A stretch of DNA of 64,000 bases from Firm-04 sp045600205 (GCA_045600205.1 JAZRXM010000029.1:1-64000), one strand, 5' to 3'; positions 33,477 to 43,191 are shown, counted from the first letter of the stretch. Program-made: numbers and translations. Notes: generated by a model from the sequence alone, not told the origin.

Positions 33477-34832
33477 TCACTCCTTCTTTTGTTCTGCGGC
33501 GGGACGGATCGTCAGGCGCAGGTAATGTTTCGTATCCGCATCGGGTTTGACCCTTGCGGCAATGCCGACGCCCTCGCAGTAAATACAGCCGAGGTCATCG
33601 TAAAGAACATAAAGGCTGCGCCTTGCGGGTGGCGGGACGGCAGCCTGAATGCAATCTTTCAGGGAAGATGAGAAGTTCCTTGCGGGGAGTTGGATGCGGT
33701 CACTGCCGCGCACGATACAAAAGCGAGAACTTCCTTTTATTTTATCATAATCGAGCGTGGACTTTGTGAACGATTTGTGAATCTTACGTGATATCGCACC
33801 CGTATCAAGCAGTTCTGCCACGCAGATTTTATGCGGAAACAAGCGGTTTTCACCAATTTGCATCGGGAGAGGCGCATCGGTGAGCGGTTGGTATTCGCGA
33901 TAAAGATAAAGAATCCCCTTGCAGCTCTGCGCGTAAACATCGCCTGTTATGGAGATTTTTCCGTCAGTGGCAAGCAGCGCGTCAATTTCGCAGAGCTTTT
34001 CATAGGCAGGGTCAATTTGCAGCGTATCCCGCAAAATCTGCATATATACGCGCATTCGGATCGGTCTGGGGTATGCGGAAAGTCCCGTAAGCCCGTCAAA
34101 ATCCGTGGTACACTTTTGCAGCGCATCTGCGGTCATTTCGGAGAGCAGTGCTTCATCCTCGGAGAGCAGCGCAGCAGTGCGGCTCATATGTGCAATGCTT
34201 TGCGGGTTGTAGCCGTAAAGTAGCGGTAAAACCTCATGCCGCAGCAGATTGCGGCTGCCATCACAGAGCAGATTGGTGCTGTCCGTGACAAAATCCTGTC
34301 CGATTTCTTCGAGATATGCGAGTAAATCGGCTTTCGGGATTTGCAGCAGCGGTCGGATGATGCGTCCGCGTCTGGCGGGAATGCCGCATAGTCCGCGCAA
34401 ACCGCTGCCACGTACCAGATGAAACAGCATAGTTTCAGCCTGGTCATCGGCGTGATGTGCGGTTGCAATCAGACCCGTCGGGGCGGCTTGCTCCAAGGCT
34501 TCGTAGCGGAGCTGTCTTGCGGCGGTTTCAAGCGAAAGATGCGCATCCTTTGCAAATTTCGGCGCATCTACTGCAATTTGCTGATATGAAATCCCGTGTC
34601 CGGCACAGAATTGCTGACAGAATGCTGCATCGCGGTCGGCTTCTTCTCCGCGGATGCCGTGATGCACATGAACTGCATGGAGCGTATATCCGCAGGAATT
34701 TTGCAGGGAATGCAGCAGGCAAAGCAGCGCAGTACTGTCCGCGCCGCCGGAAAACGCAACGGTGAGCGTTCCCTCAGAGGGAAGCAAGCCGTCCTGCAGG
34801 AGCATCTGCGATAATTGCTGAAACTGCGTCAT
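33477..34832 (-). CDS. tilS: tRNA(Ile)-lysidine synthase TilS
   Basis: 451-residue ATP-pyrophosphatase that converts C34 of tRNA-Ile(CAU) to lysidine so that it reads AUA. The PP-loop SGGADSTALL and the following HVHHGIRGEEADRDAAFC and TAHHADDQAETMLF segments are diagnostic. The C-terminal TilS domain is present but ends with a poorly conserved stretch. Its ATG overlaps the dnaB stop by 1 nt (TAATG), so the two are translationally coupled; ftsH follows after 6 bp. Confidence 0.95.
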   Translation of the reverse strand: MTQFQQLSQMLLQDGLLPSEGTLTVAFSGGADSTALLCLLHSLQNSCGYTLHAVHVHHGIRGEEADRDAAFCQQFCAGHGISYQQIAVDAPKFAKDAHLSLETAARQLRYEALEQAAPTGLIATAHHADDQAETMLFHLVRGSGLRGLCGIPARRGRIIRPLLQIPKADLLAYLEEIGQDFVTDSTNLLCDGSRNLLRHEVLPLLYGYNPQSIAHMSRTAALLSEDEALLSEMTADALQKCTTDFDGLTGLSAYPRPIRMRVYMQILRDTLQIDPAYEKLCEIDALLATDGKISITGDVYAQSCKGILYLYREYQPLTDAPLPMQIGENRLFPHKICVAELLDTGAISRKIHKSFTKSTLDYDKIKGSSRFCIVRGSDRIQLPARNFSSSLKDCIQAAVPPPARRSLYVLYDDLGCIYCEGVGIAARVKPDADTKHYLRLTIRPAAEQKKE

Positions 34833-36217
34833 TATTGCGGCGGTGCCTCTGCGCGTTCCGGTGAGGAGAATCTGGTATACTGTGCATCCCACACCATATT
34901 GACGGTTGCGGTCTCGCCGTGACGGTTTTTGGCGACTACGCATTCGGTAATATTCGGATTGACCGCTTTTTCGCGGTTATAGTAGAAATCGTTATAGAGG
35001 AACATGATGATGTCGGCATCCTGCTCGATGGAACCTGATTCACGCAGGTCGGAGAGCATCGGGTGCTTGTCGGGACGGCTTTCCACGCCACGGTTCAACT
35101 GCGAAAGCAGCAAAACAGGGATATTCAGTTCCTTTGCCATCAGCTTGAGGCTTCTGGTGATCTCGGAGATGACCAGCACGCGGTTATCGGATTTGAGCGG
35201 CGCGTCCATCAGTTGCAGGTAGTCGATGACGACCATGCCGAGGTTTTTGATGCGTCGCAACTGTGCCTTCATCTGCGAAACGGTGATGCCTGTTGCTTCG
35301 GAAAGATAAATATTCATGGCGGAAAGGACATCGGCACTGTTGGCGATTCTGCCCCATTCCTTGTTATCGAGGCGACCCGTGCGAAGCTTGTGGGAATCGA
35401 CCAGCGCCTCGGTGGAAAGCATACGTGAAACGAGCTGTTCCATGCTCATTTCGAGGGAGTAAATGGCAACGGTACGCCCTGAGCGGCGGCTGACATTTGT
35501 TGCAAGGTTCAGTGCCAGCGAGGTTTTTCCCATACCAGGTCGGGCAGCGAGAATCACGAGGTCGGAGTTGTTCATGCCGCCTGTGATGGCATCCAGTTCG
35601 GGGAAACCTGTTTTCGCGCCGACAAATTTCTCGCGGTCGGGACCCGAAATGTCGCCCAAGTGCTTGTAGGTGTCTACCATGACATCCCGAATCGGCACCA
35701 GACCGCGCACATCGCGTCCCTGACGAATGTCGTAGATACGCTGTTCTGCGGAGTCCAGTAAAGTGGTTGCCGTTTCGGAGCCTTCGGAAATTTCGCGCAG
35801 CAAATCCTTTGCAACGACTGCAAGGCAGCGTGCACAGTATTTCTCTGCAATAATTTTGCAGTAGCTTTCGATGTTTTCGGCGGAGGGAACACTGTCCGCC
35901 AGTGCGGAGAGATAGCGTTTGCCCTCGGTGGCACTTTCGAAGATTCCCTGCCGCAGTGCCTCATTGAGAATCACTACGGGGTCCATCTGCTGTCCCTGAC
36001 CGCCCGAATAGAGTGCGGTCATCAGCGAGAAAAGTTCCTTGTGCTGCGGGAGATGGAATGTATCGGGTTTGATGAGTTCGAGTGCCGTGCTAAGGGTCTC
36101 AGGCGCAATGAGAATCGAGCCGAGTACGCATTTTTCCGCTTCCAGACTTTGCGGCAGAGATTGCTCCGAAAAGCTGAAGCTGCTCTCTTGTGCCGCAGAG
36201 AATGTCTGCTCAGCCAT
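34832..36217 (-). CDS. dnaB: Replicative DNA helicase DnaB
   Basis: 461-residue hexameric replicative helicase. The N-terminal domain (about 20-125, PQSLEAEKCVLGSIL) is followed by a RecA-like motor with Walker A ARPGMGKTS, Walker B VVIDYLQLM and the DLRESGSIEQDAD motif. ATG 36217 overlaps the end of rplI by 8 nt; an upstream ATG lies deeper in rplI and is less likely. The order rplI-dnaB is a common Firmicutes arrangement (DnaC in Bacillus naming). Confidence 0.96.
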   Translation of the reverse strand: MAEQTFSAAQESSFSFSEQSLPQSLEAEKCVLGSILIAPETLSTALELIKPDTFHLPQHKELFSLMTALYSGGQGQQMDPVVILNEALRQGIFESATEGKRYLSALADSVPSAENIESYCKIIAEKYCARCLAVVAKDLLREISEGSETATTLLDSAEQRIYDIRQGRDVRGLVPIRDVMVDTYKHLGDISGPDREKFVGAKTGFPELDAITGGMNNSDLVILAARPGMGKTSLALNLATNVSRRSGRTVAIYSLEMSMEQLVSRMLSTEALVDSHKLRTGRLDNKEWGRIANSADVLSAMNIYLSEATGITVSQMKAQLRRIKNLGMVVIDYLQLMDAPLKSDNRVLVISEITRSLKLMAKELNIPVLLLSQLNRGVESRPDKHPMLSDLRESGSIEQDADIIMFLYNDFYYNREKAVNPNITECVVAKNRHGETATVNMVWDAQYTRFSSPERAEAPPQ

Positions 36218-36665
36218 TGGAGTCCAGCTCCACGCTGACGGTAAACTTTGCAACAACGCCGTTATAGAGCTTTGCTTCTGCTGCGTAGTCGCCGATGTTC
36301 TTCATTTCGAGGTTGGTGGAGAGCTTACGCTTTTCCACAGAGAAACCGAACTGTTTTTCAATTGCCTCTGCAACGTGACCGAGCGTGACTGCACCAAACA
36401 GTTTTCCGCCCTGACCGCCCTTTGCCCGTACAACGACCTTCTGATCTTTCAGCAGGTCAGCCTGTTTCTGAGCTTCTGCGCGGGCAACATCGACTTTATG
36501 CTGTTCGGAGTCCTTTTTGCCCTGCAATTCGGTGAGGTTTTTGGCAGTTGCCTCTACGGCAAGACCCTTACCGAGCAGAAAATTGCGGGCGTAACCGTCG
36601 GATACGTTTTTGATATCGCCTTTTTTGCCTGTGCCTTTAATATCCTGTAATAAAATGACTTTCAT
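36210..36665 (-). CDS. rplI: 50S ribosomal protein L9
   Basis: 151-residue ribosomal protein bL9, normal length. The start MKVILLQDIKGTGKKGD, the NFLLGKGLAVEAT motif and the long connecting helix (about 42-75) are typical, followed by the C-terminal rRNA-binding domain. AAGGA precedes ATG 36665. It lies 37 bp after gdpP and overlaps dnaB. Confidence 0.96.
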   Translation of the reverse strand: MKVILLQDIKGTGKKGDIKNVSDGYARNFLLGKGLAVEATAKNLTELQGKKDSEQHKVDVARAEAQKQADLLKDQKVVVRAKGGQGGKLFGAVTLGHVAEAIEKQFGFSVEKRKLSTNLEMKNIGDYAAEAKLYNGVVAKFTVSVELDSNG

Positions 36666-36702
36666 GTTTTGCATCCTTTCTGTGGGTATGGAAACGGCAG
36701 GA

Positions 36703-38694
36703 TTATTCCTCATCGGAGGGAGCCGCTTCTTCAAAATCATCCAGAGCTTTTGTCAGCATATCATGCAGCTCGTGGAGGGAGCAATCCTTGACCTGCGCTG
36801 CCGCCATGGTACGGTGACCGCCGCCGCCAAGCTGTTCCATAATGACCTGCACGTTGATTCTTCCGAGTGAACGTGCGGAAATACAGTAGAGATTATCGCG
36901 TGGGAAAATGACAAATGAGGCATCCACGCCCTCAATGCCGAGCAGATCGTCGGCAGACTGCGCTGCAATGATCTGAATATCGGGCATGGATTCTCTTGCC
37001 ATTGCGATGGCAAACCGACCGTGTTGTTCCGCATCGCTGACAAGGCGGGAACGTTGGCGGTATGCGCTGAGGGTGGCGGCGAACAGAGTTTTGACTACGA
37101 CGGGATCTGCGCCGCGCTCACGGAGATATGCGGCAGATTCAAACGTGTGAACGCCTGTCTGCATCACGAAATTCTTGGTATCGAGCATGATGCCCGAAAG
37201 CAGAGCCTCTGCAAAGAACTTCGGCATTTCATCGCAGCATTCGAGGTACTGGAGCATTTCGGTGACCAGTTCCGATGCCGACGATGCGCTCGGGTCATGC
37301 AGTAAAATATCCGCATTTTCAATGAAATTGACCATTTTGCGATGATGGTCAATGACCATGACATGCTGTGCAGCCTGATAAGCCGCAGGAGCTTCCAGCA
37401 GATCCTTGTTATAGGTGTCCACGATGACCAGCAGGTCATTCGATTGGATTCTGGCGGCACTTTCTTCGGGCGCGACCAACAAATCGGGACGCTCCTTCAT
37501 CAGGCGCTCTGCCAACGGATGTGCGAGGGTCGCTTTGGGATTCAAAATGATAAAGGCTTTTTTGCCGAGTTGTTCTGCGGCATAAGCCATGCCGATTGCC
37601 GAGCCGACCGCATCCAGATCGCTCAGGCGGTGACCCATAATATAGACATTTCCGGTTTCTTTGAGCAAATCGGTAAAGGCTTTTGCAGTGGAGCGGAAAC
37701 GGGTCTTGGATTTGCGTTCCACGCTCTGTGTTGCGCCGCCGTAGAAATTATAGCCTGATTTGGTTTTGACGGCAGCCTGGTCGCCGCCTCTGCCATGTGA
37801 CATATCGAGGGATTGCTCTGCGAAAGAGCGGTTTTCGATCAATGATTCACCGCCGCGTCCGACACCGATCGAAATTGTCAGAGGCGTTTTCCCGCCCACC
37901 TCGATTTTACGGATATCATCGAGAATGCGGAATTTTTCGCGTTCCATAATCAGGCAGTGCTGGGCTTCGGTCAGAAGCAGAAAACGGTCTTCACCCAGAC
38001 GATAGAGCAGGCTTCCTGTGTTCCCGACAAAATTATCCAGACTTTGTTCGATTTGTGCAAGGACTGCTGCACGTTCACTCTGCTTGATGCTGCCGAGGAC
38101 ATCCTCGTAGTTATCAATGACCAGCAACAGTATGCACAAGCGGCTGTCCTGATAGCGGGCACGCAGTTCGGTGTAACGCGTGGTATCCTGAAAACTCAGC
38201 ATATACGTGACACCGGTTGCGTGTTCCATCTTTTTTTCCTCTACGCGGTAGGTGCGGGATGCAAGTGTGACATCGCCGTGTGTTTTTTTGGTCAGTTGCT
38301 TGTGCAGATGCGGCATCACCTCGGGCATAGGCAGACCAAAGAAATCATCGCCGCGTGCGAAGGTGGTTTCAAAGCTGCTGTTATACCAAATGAATTCGCG
38401 GTTTTCGTTCAGGATCGCGATCGGGATCGGAAGATGCTCAGGCAGGCTGTGTCCCGAATCGGAAAGCAGCTTGTTGGTATCCGCAATGTAACGGAGCGTA
38501 TTCTTCCGAATGATGACGATTTCTGTGATCAGCCAGATGATACCTGCCAGAAGCAGAACCGCGGTAATGCGGACAAGGGTATCGAGCTGTCTGGGAGTTA
38601 TGGCAAGCATCAGCGCGGACAGTGCGGATAGGATGATCATCACCAGTGCGGCAGTCACACGCCACGGTATCTTTCTTCGCATAGACGGATTCAC
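36703..38694 (-). CDS. gdpP: Cyclic-di-AMP phosphodiesterase GdpP (YybT family)
   Basis: 663-residue membrane phosphodiesterase that breaks down c-di-AMP, controlling potassium and cell-wall homeostasis. Two N-terminal helices (about 12-32, 40-62) precede a PAS-like domain, then a degenerate GGDEF domain, then the DHH/DHHA1 catalytic part with MGHRLSDLDAVGS, DHHRK and GGGGHRTMAA. The GGDEF signature motif itself is not intact, as usual for GdpP. The start is a GTG at 38694 or an ATG four codons later; a GGAAAGGAA stretch precedes both. It lies between rnj and rplI. Confidence 0.95.
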   Translation of the reverse strand: MNPSMRRKIPWRVTAALVMIILSALSALMLAITPRQLDTLVRITAVLLLAGIIWLITEIVIIRKNTLRYIADTNKLLSDSGHSLPEHLPIPIAILNENREFIWYNSSFETTFARGDDFFGLPMPEVMPHLHKQLTKKTHGDVTLASRTYRVEEKKMEHATGVTYMLSFQDTTRYTELRARYQDSRLCILLLVIDNYEDVLGSIKQSERAAVLAQIEQSLDNFVGNTGSLLYRLGEDRFLLLTEAQHCLIMEREKFRILDDIRKIEVGGKTPLTISIGVGRGGESLIENRSFAEQSLDMSHGRGGDQAAVKTKSGYNFYGGATQSVERKSKTRFRSTAKAFTDLLKETGNVYIMGHRLSDLDAVGSAIGMAYAAEQLGKKAFIILNPKATLAHPLAERLMKERPDLLVAPEESAARIQSNDLLVIVDTYNKDLLEAPAAYQAAQHVMVIDHHRKMVNFIENADILLHDPSASSASELVTEMLQYLECCDEMPKFFAEALLSGIMLDTKNFVMQTGVHTFESAAYLRERGADPVVVKTLFAATLSAYRQRSRLVSDAEQHGRFAIAMARESMPDIQIIAAQSADDLLGIEGVDASFVIFPRDNLYCISARSLGRINVQVIMEQLGGGGHRTMAAAQVKDCSLHELHDMLTKALDDFEEAAPSDEE

Positions 38695-38726
38695 TTCCTT
38701 TCCTTGGAACAGGAATGCAGATTATC

Positions 38727-40658
38727 TCAGATTTCCAAAATAATCGGGAGGATCATCGGGGAGCGTTTGGTCACGGAGAAGATATAATCGGAAAGGGTAT
38801 CGCGCATTTTGCCCTTGAGGGTATTCCAGTCGCGGAGTTCTGCCTCGGAGCAGCCAGCCAGTGCCTCATCGACGCGGACACGGGCTTCCTCCATCATATT
38901 TTCCGCTTCGCGGACGTAGACAAAACCTCTGGAGATCAGTTCGGGACCGGATACAATGGCATTGGTTGCCTTATCGATGCCGACGACAATGATGATCAGA
39001 CCATCTTCTGCGAGATGTTTTCTGTCACGCAGGACGATGGAACCGACATCACCGACGCCCAGACCATCCACGAGGACTCTGCCTGCGGGTGCCTGCGATA
39101 CGACATTCATTTCCACGCCATTGGTTTCGATGACATTGCCCAGTTCCGGGATAATGACGTTTTTGGGGTCCATGCCCATGCTGAGGGCAAGCTGTGCGTG
39201 CTTTTTGAGGTGCTTGTATTCGCCGTGTACGGGCAGGAAGAAACGCGGCTTGGTCAGGGCGAGCATGAGCTTCAGCTCCTCCTGGCAGGCGTGACCCGAA
39301 ACGTGTACCTCATACATTCTTTCGTATACAACAGATGCGCCGGATTTCATCAGTTCGTTGACTACGCGGGTCACGTACTTTTCGTTGCCCGGAATCGGTG
39401 TTGCGGAAATGATGATGAAATCATGCGGGGTGATGTTGACCTTTTTGTGGTCACCCATTGCCATACGTGTAAGTGCGGACATGGGTTCGCCCTGGCTGCC
39501 CGTAGTAATCAGAACGATCTGTTCATCGGAGTAGCGGTTCATCAGTTCAATGTCGATGAGCGTGCCTTCCTTGACTTTCAGATAGCCGAATTCCACGGCA
39601 ATGGAGATGACATTGACCATGGAACGACCGAAAATCGCAACCTTTCTGCCGTAGTATTCTGCCCAGTCGATAATCTGCTGGACACGGTGAATATTGGAGG
39701 AGAAGGTCGCAATAATGATGCGGCGGTTACCTGCCGTCTGGAACAGCTTTTCGAAAGAATCGCCGACTTTTCGTTCAGACGGCGTAAAGCCTTCGCGCTC
39801 TGCGTTGGTGGAATCCGCCATCAGTGCGAGGACGCCGCGGGAACCGAGTTCGCCGAAGCGTGCCAGATCAATGATGCCGCCGTTGATCGGAGAATAGTCC
39901 ACCTTGAAGTCGCCCGTATGGACGAGGACGCCCGCAGGGGTATGAATTGCCAGACCACAGGCATCCGGAATGGAGTGGTTGACATGGATGAATTCGACAG
40001 CCATACATCCCATGCGCACGGTACGGCGCGGCTGCACCACGTTGAGTTGAACCTTGCCTGTCAGCTGATGCTCTTTCAGCTTGGATTCCACGAGTGCAAG
40101 GGTCAGGCGGGTACCGTAAACGGGTGTGTTGACTTTTTTCAGCAGATATGCAAGTGCGCCGATGTGGTCCTCGTGACCGTGGGTCAGCACCACGCCGCGC
40201 AGACGCTCTGCGTTGCGTTCAATGTACGTAAAATCGGGGATAACAAGGTCTACGCCGAGCATATCGGCATCAGGAAATGCAAGACCGCAGTCGATGATGA
40301 ACATATCGTTTGCACATTCGATGACGGTCATATTTTTGCCGATTTCCCCAAGACCGCCGAGCGGAATGATACGCACAGGCTTTTTGGCGCGGGGCTGATG
40401 CGGCTCCTTGACGGCGGGGGCTTCTGTGGTGAATCTCTTTGCTACGATGGAAGTTGTTTCGGATTTTCGTTCCTTCTGCGGTTGTTCAATGGCAGCAGAC
40501 CGTTCCTTTTTCTCGGATTTCATCGACTTTTTTTCCAGCTTCTCGAGTTTTTCGGAAACGAATTCTGCGGGGAGGATTTTTCTGCCGATGGATGCAAGCG
40601 GGACACCGCTTCCGCGGCGTTTTCCGTGGAAACCGCCTTGTTTGGGAGTTCTATTCAA
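38727..40658 (-). CDS. rnj: Ribonuclease J with long basic N-terminal extension
   Basis: 643-residue metallo-beta-lactamase-fold RNase with endo- and 5'-exonuclease activity, central to mRNA decay in Firmicutes. Zinc-binding HGHEDH is at 160-165, HVNHSIPDA and HTGDFKVDY follow, and the beta-CASP domain carries HVSGHA. About 93 residues precede the usual start of the fold: this Lys/Glu-rich extension (GKRRGSG, EKLEKLEKKS, KKERS) is absent from Bacillus RNase J1. The start is TTG 40658 with AGAGAGG 7 nt upstream. First gene of the rnj-gdpP-rplI-dnaB-tilS-ftsH operon. Confidence 0.95.
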   Translation of the reverse strand: MNRTPKQGGFHGKRRGSGVPLASIGRKILPAEFVSEKLEKLEKKSMKSEKKERSAAIEQPQKERKSETTSIVAKRFTTEAPAVKEPHQPRAKKPVRIIPLGGLGEIGKNMTVIECANDMFIIDCGLAFPDADMLGVDLVIPDFTYIERNAERLRGVVLTHGHEDHIGALAYLLKKVNTPVYGTRLTLALVESKLKEHQLTGKVQLNVVQPRRTVRMGCMAVEFIHVNHSIPDACGLAIHTPAGVLVHTGDFKVDYSPINGGIIDLARFGELGSRGVLALMADSTNAEREGFTPSERKVGDSFEKLFQTAGNRRIIIATFSSNIHRVQQIIDWAEYYGRKVAIFGRSMVNVISIAVEFGYLKVKEGTLIDIELMNRYSDEQIVLITTGSQGEPMSALTRMAMGDHKKVNITPHDFIIISATPIPGNEKYVTRVVNELMKSGASVVYERMYEVHVSGHACQEELKLMLALTKPRFFLPVHGEYKHLKKHAQLALSMGMDPKNVIIPELGNVIETNGVEMNVVSQAPAGRVLVDGLGVGDVGSIVLRDRKHLAEDGLIIIVVGIDKATNAIVSGPELISRGFVYVREAENMMEEARVRVDEALAGCSEAELRDWNTLKGKMRDTLSDYIFSVTKRSPMILPIILEI

Positions 40659-40676
40659 AAGTGTACCTCTCTTTCC

Positions 40677-40702
40677 GGCAGCGCATTACGTTGTGCGCTG
40701 CC
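40677..40702 (-). promoter_or_regulatory. Leader hairpin just upstream of the rnj ribosome-binding site
   Basis: Perfect 9-bp stem GGCAGCGCA/TGCGCTGCC with an 8-nt loop, a few bases before the AGAGAGG site of rnj. There is no T run. It could protect the 5' end or act in autoregulation by the encoded RNase; this is inference. Confidence 0.6.
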
Positions 40703-40730
40703 TGTCTTTGGACATAACTATACAAATATC

Positions 40731-40759
40731 AGTATATTACAAAATGAAAAAAATGTCAA
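40731..40759 (-). promoter_or_regulatory. Sigma-A promoter of the rnj-ftsH operon
   Basis: TTGACA (40754-40759), 17-bp T-rich spacer, TATACT (40731-40736) on the minus strand. Confidence 0.87.
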
Positions 40760-40844
40760 GCGTTAAGGGGAATTTCAGTATTTTGCCATGCGGTGCATGA
40801 AGAATGAAGTGTATTCATACCGGATTTCAAGGTACGGAAAAGCA

Positions 40845-41987
40845 TCAATGCCCCAGAAATGCGCTGATATCGCCTGCAATTTCGGCGGCAGCTTCCATAG
40901 TGGCGGCTTCTGTCAGCAGCGTGACCGTGCGTCCTGATTTTGACGGTCTGACCAGTGCAGAGCCGTTTTTCGCTTCTGCCCGCAGTCCTTCTGTCGTCTG
41001 TGAGGCATTCCATGCGGTCTGCCAACGCTCCAGCGGATGCTGTTCCTCATTGCCTAGGCGGACAATGCGCCGCACAGTATGGCAGGCCGGCAGCGAGGAA
41101 AGCCATGTTTTCAGCGAAACGCCGCCCTCTGCGTATGTCCGCAGAAATTCTGCACAGAGCAGTGTACCATCCAGTGTGAAGCCCTGTTTGGATGCAAGTT
41201 CTCTTGCTGCAATGTCGGAGCCGTCTGAGCAGGAAGCGTATCGTAAAACCGTGCTGCCGCATTGGTCTGCGAGGGATTCTGCGGCACGGGGCATCCAGTA
41301 GGGCAGCGCAACTGCTTTGCCTGCTTCCAGATACCGCTGACAAATCATCAGAATCAACTTTTCGTGGAAAATCCAGCCACATTCCTCTGTATATACCGCC
41401 AACCGCCGTCCATCGGAGGAAATCTGCAAGGTCATCATCGGACCATGCCCCCCGCGCAGCAAGCCGTTCATCAGACGGTAAAGCGGCATCGAACCCGTAC
41501 TGATTTCGGTCAGCAATGGCAACGGCTGCGGCAGACGCTCTTTGATTTTTGCGGGAAACAGTGTACCAAGTCCGCGACCGTCCGCAATTTTACCACAAAG
41601 CGCAGGCGGATTCGATGCGGGCGTTTTCTGCTGCATGATTTTCTCCTGCTGTGCGGCGGTCAGCGGAAGCAAACCTTTTGCAAAGATATGCAGCCGTTGC
41701 TCCGCGATATGCACCAGAAGCGGGAAATCGCCTGCAAGCGACGCGGCAGAAAGCTCGGGTAATGTGACATCGGGAACAAGCGTGCAGCTTCCGCCCGCAG
41801 ATGCCGCTGCGCCTGCCAGAATATTTGCGGCAGCGGCGGGAAACGGATCTTCCGCCTCGTATCCGATGAGAAACGTATTTGCGGTATTGGCGAGTGCCCT
41901 TCCCAGACGAAGCAGGTTTTCGGGGGTACGCGCTCCGCAGCACAAACCATCCTCCTCGGGAATCAATGGCTGATGAAACTGAAACAT
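40845..41987 (-). CDS. Degenerate phosphohexomutase-like protein (predicted inactive)
   Basis: 380-residue protein whose layout follows the alpha-D-phosphohexomutase family (GlmM/ManB) although the active sites are gone. The C-terminus ALVRPSKSGRTVTLLTE matches the phosphate-binding LVRPSGTEPxxRV region. SSDGRRLAVYTEECG (190-204) sits where the metal loop DGDGDR is expected, with the acidic residues lost. The catalytic TASHNP serine loop has no equivalent; VHIAEQRLHIFAKG (92-105) lies in its place. It is shorter than the usual 450. AAAGGA precedes the ATG. Probably a non-catalytic relative with a binding or regulatory role; the family call is from pattern memory only. Confidence 0.55.
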   Translation of the reverse strand: MFQFHQPLIPEEDGLCCGARTPENLLRLGRALANTANTFLIGYEAEDPFPAAAANILAGAAASAGGSCTLVPDVTLPELSAASLAGDFPLLVHIAEQRLHIFAKGLLPLTAAQQEKIMQQKTPASNPPALCGKIADGRGLGTLFPAKIKERLPQPLPLLTEISTGSMPLYRLMNGLLRGGHGPMMTLQISSDGRRLAVYTEECGWIFHEKLILMICQRYLEAGKAVALPYWMPRAAESLADQCGSTVLRYASCSDGSDIAARELASKQGFTLDGTLLCAEFLRTYAEGGVSLKTWLSSLPACHTVRRIVRLGNEEQHPLERWQTAWNASQTTEGLRAEAKNGSALVRPSKSGRTVTLLTEAATMEAAAEIAGDISAFLGH

Positions 41988-42055
41988 GGGAAAATCATCC
42001 TTTCTTTTTTCAAAGGATGCCCGATTTCAGCGAAAATATGCGGGAGAAAATAAAA

Positions 42056-42081
42056 CAGCGTATCCGATTGGGGATACGCTG
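42056..42081 (-). terminator. Terminator of the aldose-epimerase-like gene
   Basis: Perfect 10-bp stem (42056-42065 with 42072-42081), 6-nt loop, followed on the minus strand by GTTTTATTTT. Confidence 0.85.
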
Positions 42082-42087
42082 CATTTT

Positions 42088-43095
42088 TTATTCTGTGAAG
42101 AATCTCTGGTTTGCTTCAAAGACCGCGAGCGGCTTGAGTTCCTGATAGCCTGTGACCTCTGCGGGGAGGTTCAGGTTCGGGGCATCTATCATGGCGGTCA
42201 TCGGTTCCGGACAGAAATATCCGTTGAAGCCCTTATCGTTCCAGATGATCCAGAACTTGTATTCGGGGCTGACCTGATAGCAGATTTTCTTATTCTTTGC
42301 AACATCCTCGGCAATTGCGCCGTAGAATTCCTGTCCATCCAGCTTGCCGCATTCTGCCTGATACATATCGTTGCTGATATTCTGGAGAACAGGACATTTG
42401 GTGCCGTTCTTGTATTCGAGGTCGGAAAGCTTCGGTTCCAGCAGACGCTCGGTCGGCAGGCAGCGGTCGTTCAACTCGCAGCGTTTGCCGATCGGTACGA
42501 TCAAGCGGATATCCTCCTGATTGCCGCCGTCGATGAACGGGGACTGAATGGTGGTATGGGTTGCAACCGAAATCGGCAGCATTTTCTTTTCGGAAAGGTT
42601 CGTGATGGAAATTTTGTGTTCCAGACCGCATTCGCTCAGGGTGAAGGTCAGTTCTGCGAGGAATGGAATCGGGAGATACTCAAAGAAGGGGTCGTTCTCA
42701 TCGTAGCGGTACTGTGTCACGAGGGTGGCGCAGTTTTCGTCTGCGTGGTGGGAAACAACGGTATATGTACGCTTATGCAGGAACCCGTGGATATGGTTGT
42801 TGTAGGGGGCTTTCTCATTGATCGGAAGTTGATAGACCGCATCCGAAGTTTTCAGCACACCGTCTGCGAAACGGTTGGGCAGATAGAGTGTCGGAAGACC
42901 CCAGACTTCTGCGGACTGCATGATATCCTCCGCAGTATTTTCCGCGCGGAAGCGGAATACGTCAATGTTGTTATTCACATCGCGCAGACGGATGACGTTG
43001 GAGCCGATTTCGTAAGCGATATAGGCTTCATAGCCACCTGCGCAAAGTTTGATACATGGAGTACCGCACAACATGACTTGCTGGGTATTGTTCAT
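42088..43095 (-). CDS. Aldose 1-epimerase family protein
   Basis: 335-residue member of the galactose mutarotase superfamily, which interconverts alpha and beta anomers of sugars. The NNHIHGFLHKR segment holds the family's catalytic-type histidine, and the C-terminal FWIIWNDKGFNGYFCPEPMT stretch is typical of the epimerase-like subgroup. AAAGGAGG lies just before ATG 43095. Monocistronic, with a promoter at 43163-43191 and a terminator behind. The sugar is not defined by sequence and the protein could be a non-mutarotase relative. Confidence 0.85.
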   Translation of the reverse strand: MNNTQQVMLCGTPCIKLCAGGYEAYIAYEIGSNVIRLRDVNNNIDVFRFRAENTAEDIMQSAEVWGLPTLYLPNRFADGVLKTSDAVYQLPINEKAPYNNHIHGFLHKRTYTVVSHHADENCATLVTQYRYDENDPFFEYLPIPFLAELTFTLSECGLEHKISITNLSEKKMLPISVATHTTIQSPFIDGGNQEDIRLIVPIGKRCELNDRCLPTERLLEPKLSDLEYKNGTKCPVLQNISNDMYQAECGKLDGQEFYGAIAEDVAKNKKICYQVSPEYKFWIIWNDKGFNGYFCPEPMTAMIDAPNLNLPAEVTGYQELKPLAVFEANQRFFTE

Positions 43096-43162
43096 GGAAA
43101 GACCTCCTTTGGGTGCTGCATAAGGTGTGACGCAGATTCATAGAAATTCTGATACATATTGT

Positions 43163-43191
43163 AGTATATCATACTTTGCTGTAAAACGCAA
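43163..43191 (-). promoter_or_regulatory. Probable sigma-A promoter of the aldose-epimerase-like gene
   Basis: TTGCGT (43186-43191), 17-bp spacer, TATACT (43163-43168) on the minus strand. Confidence 0.7.
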
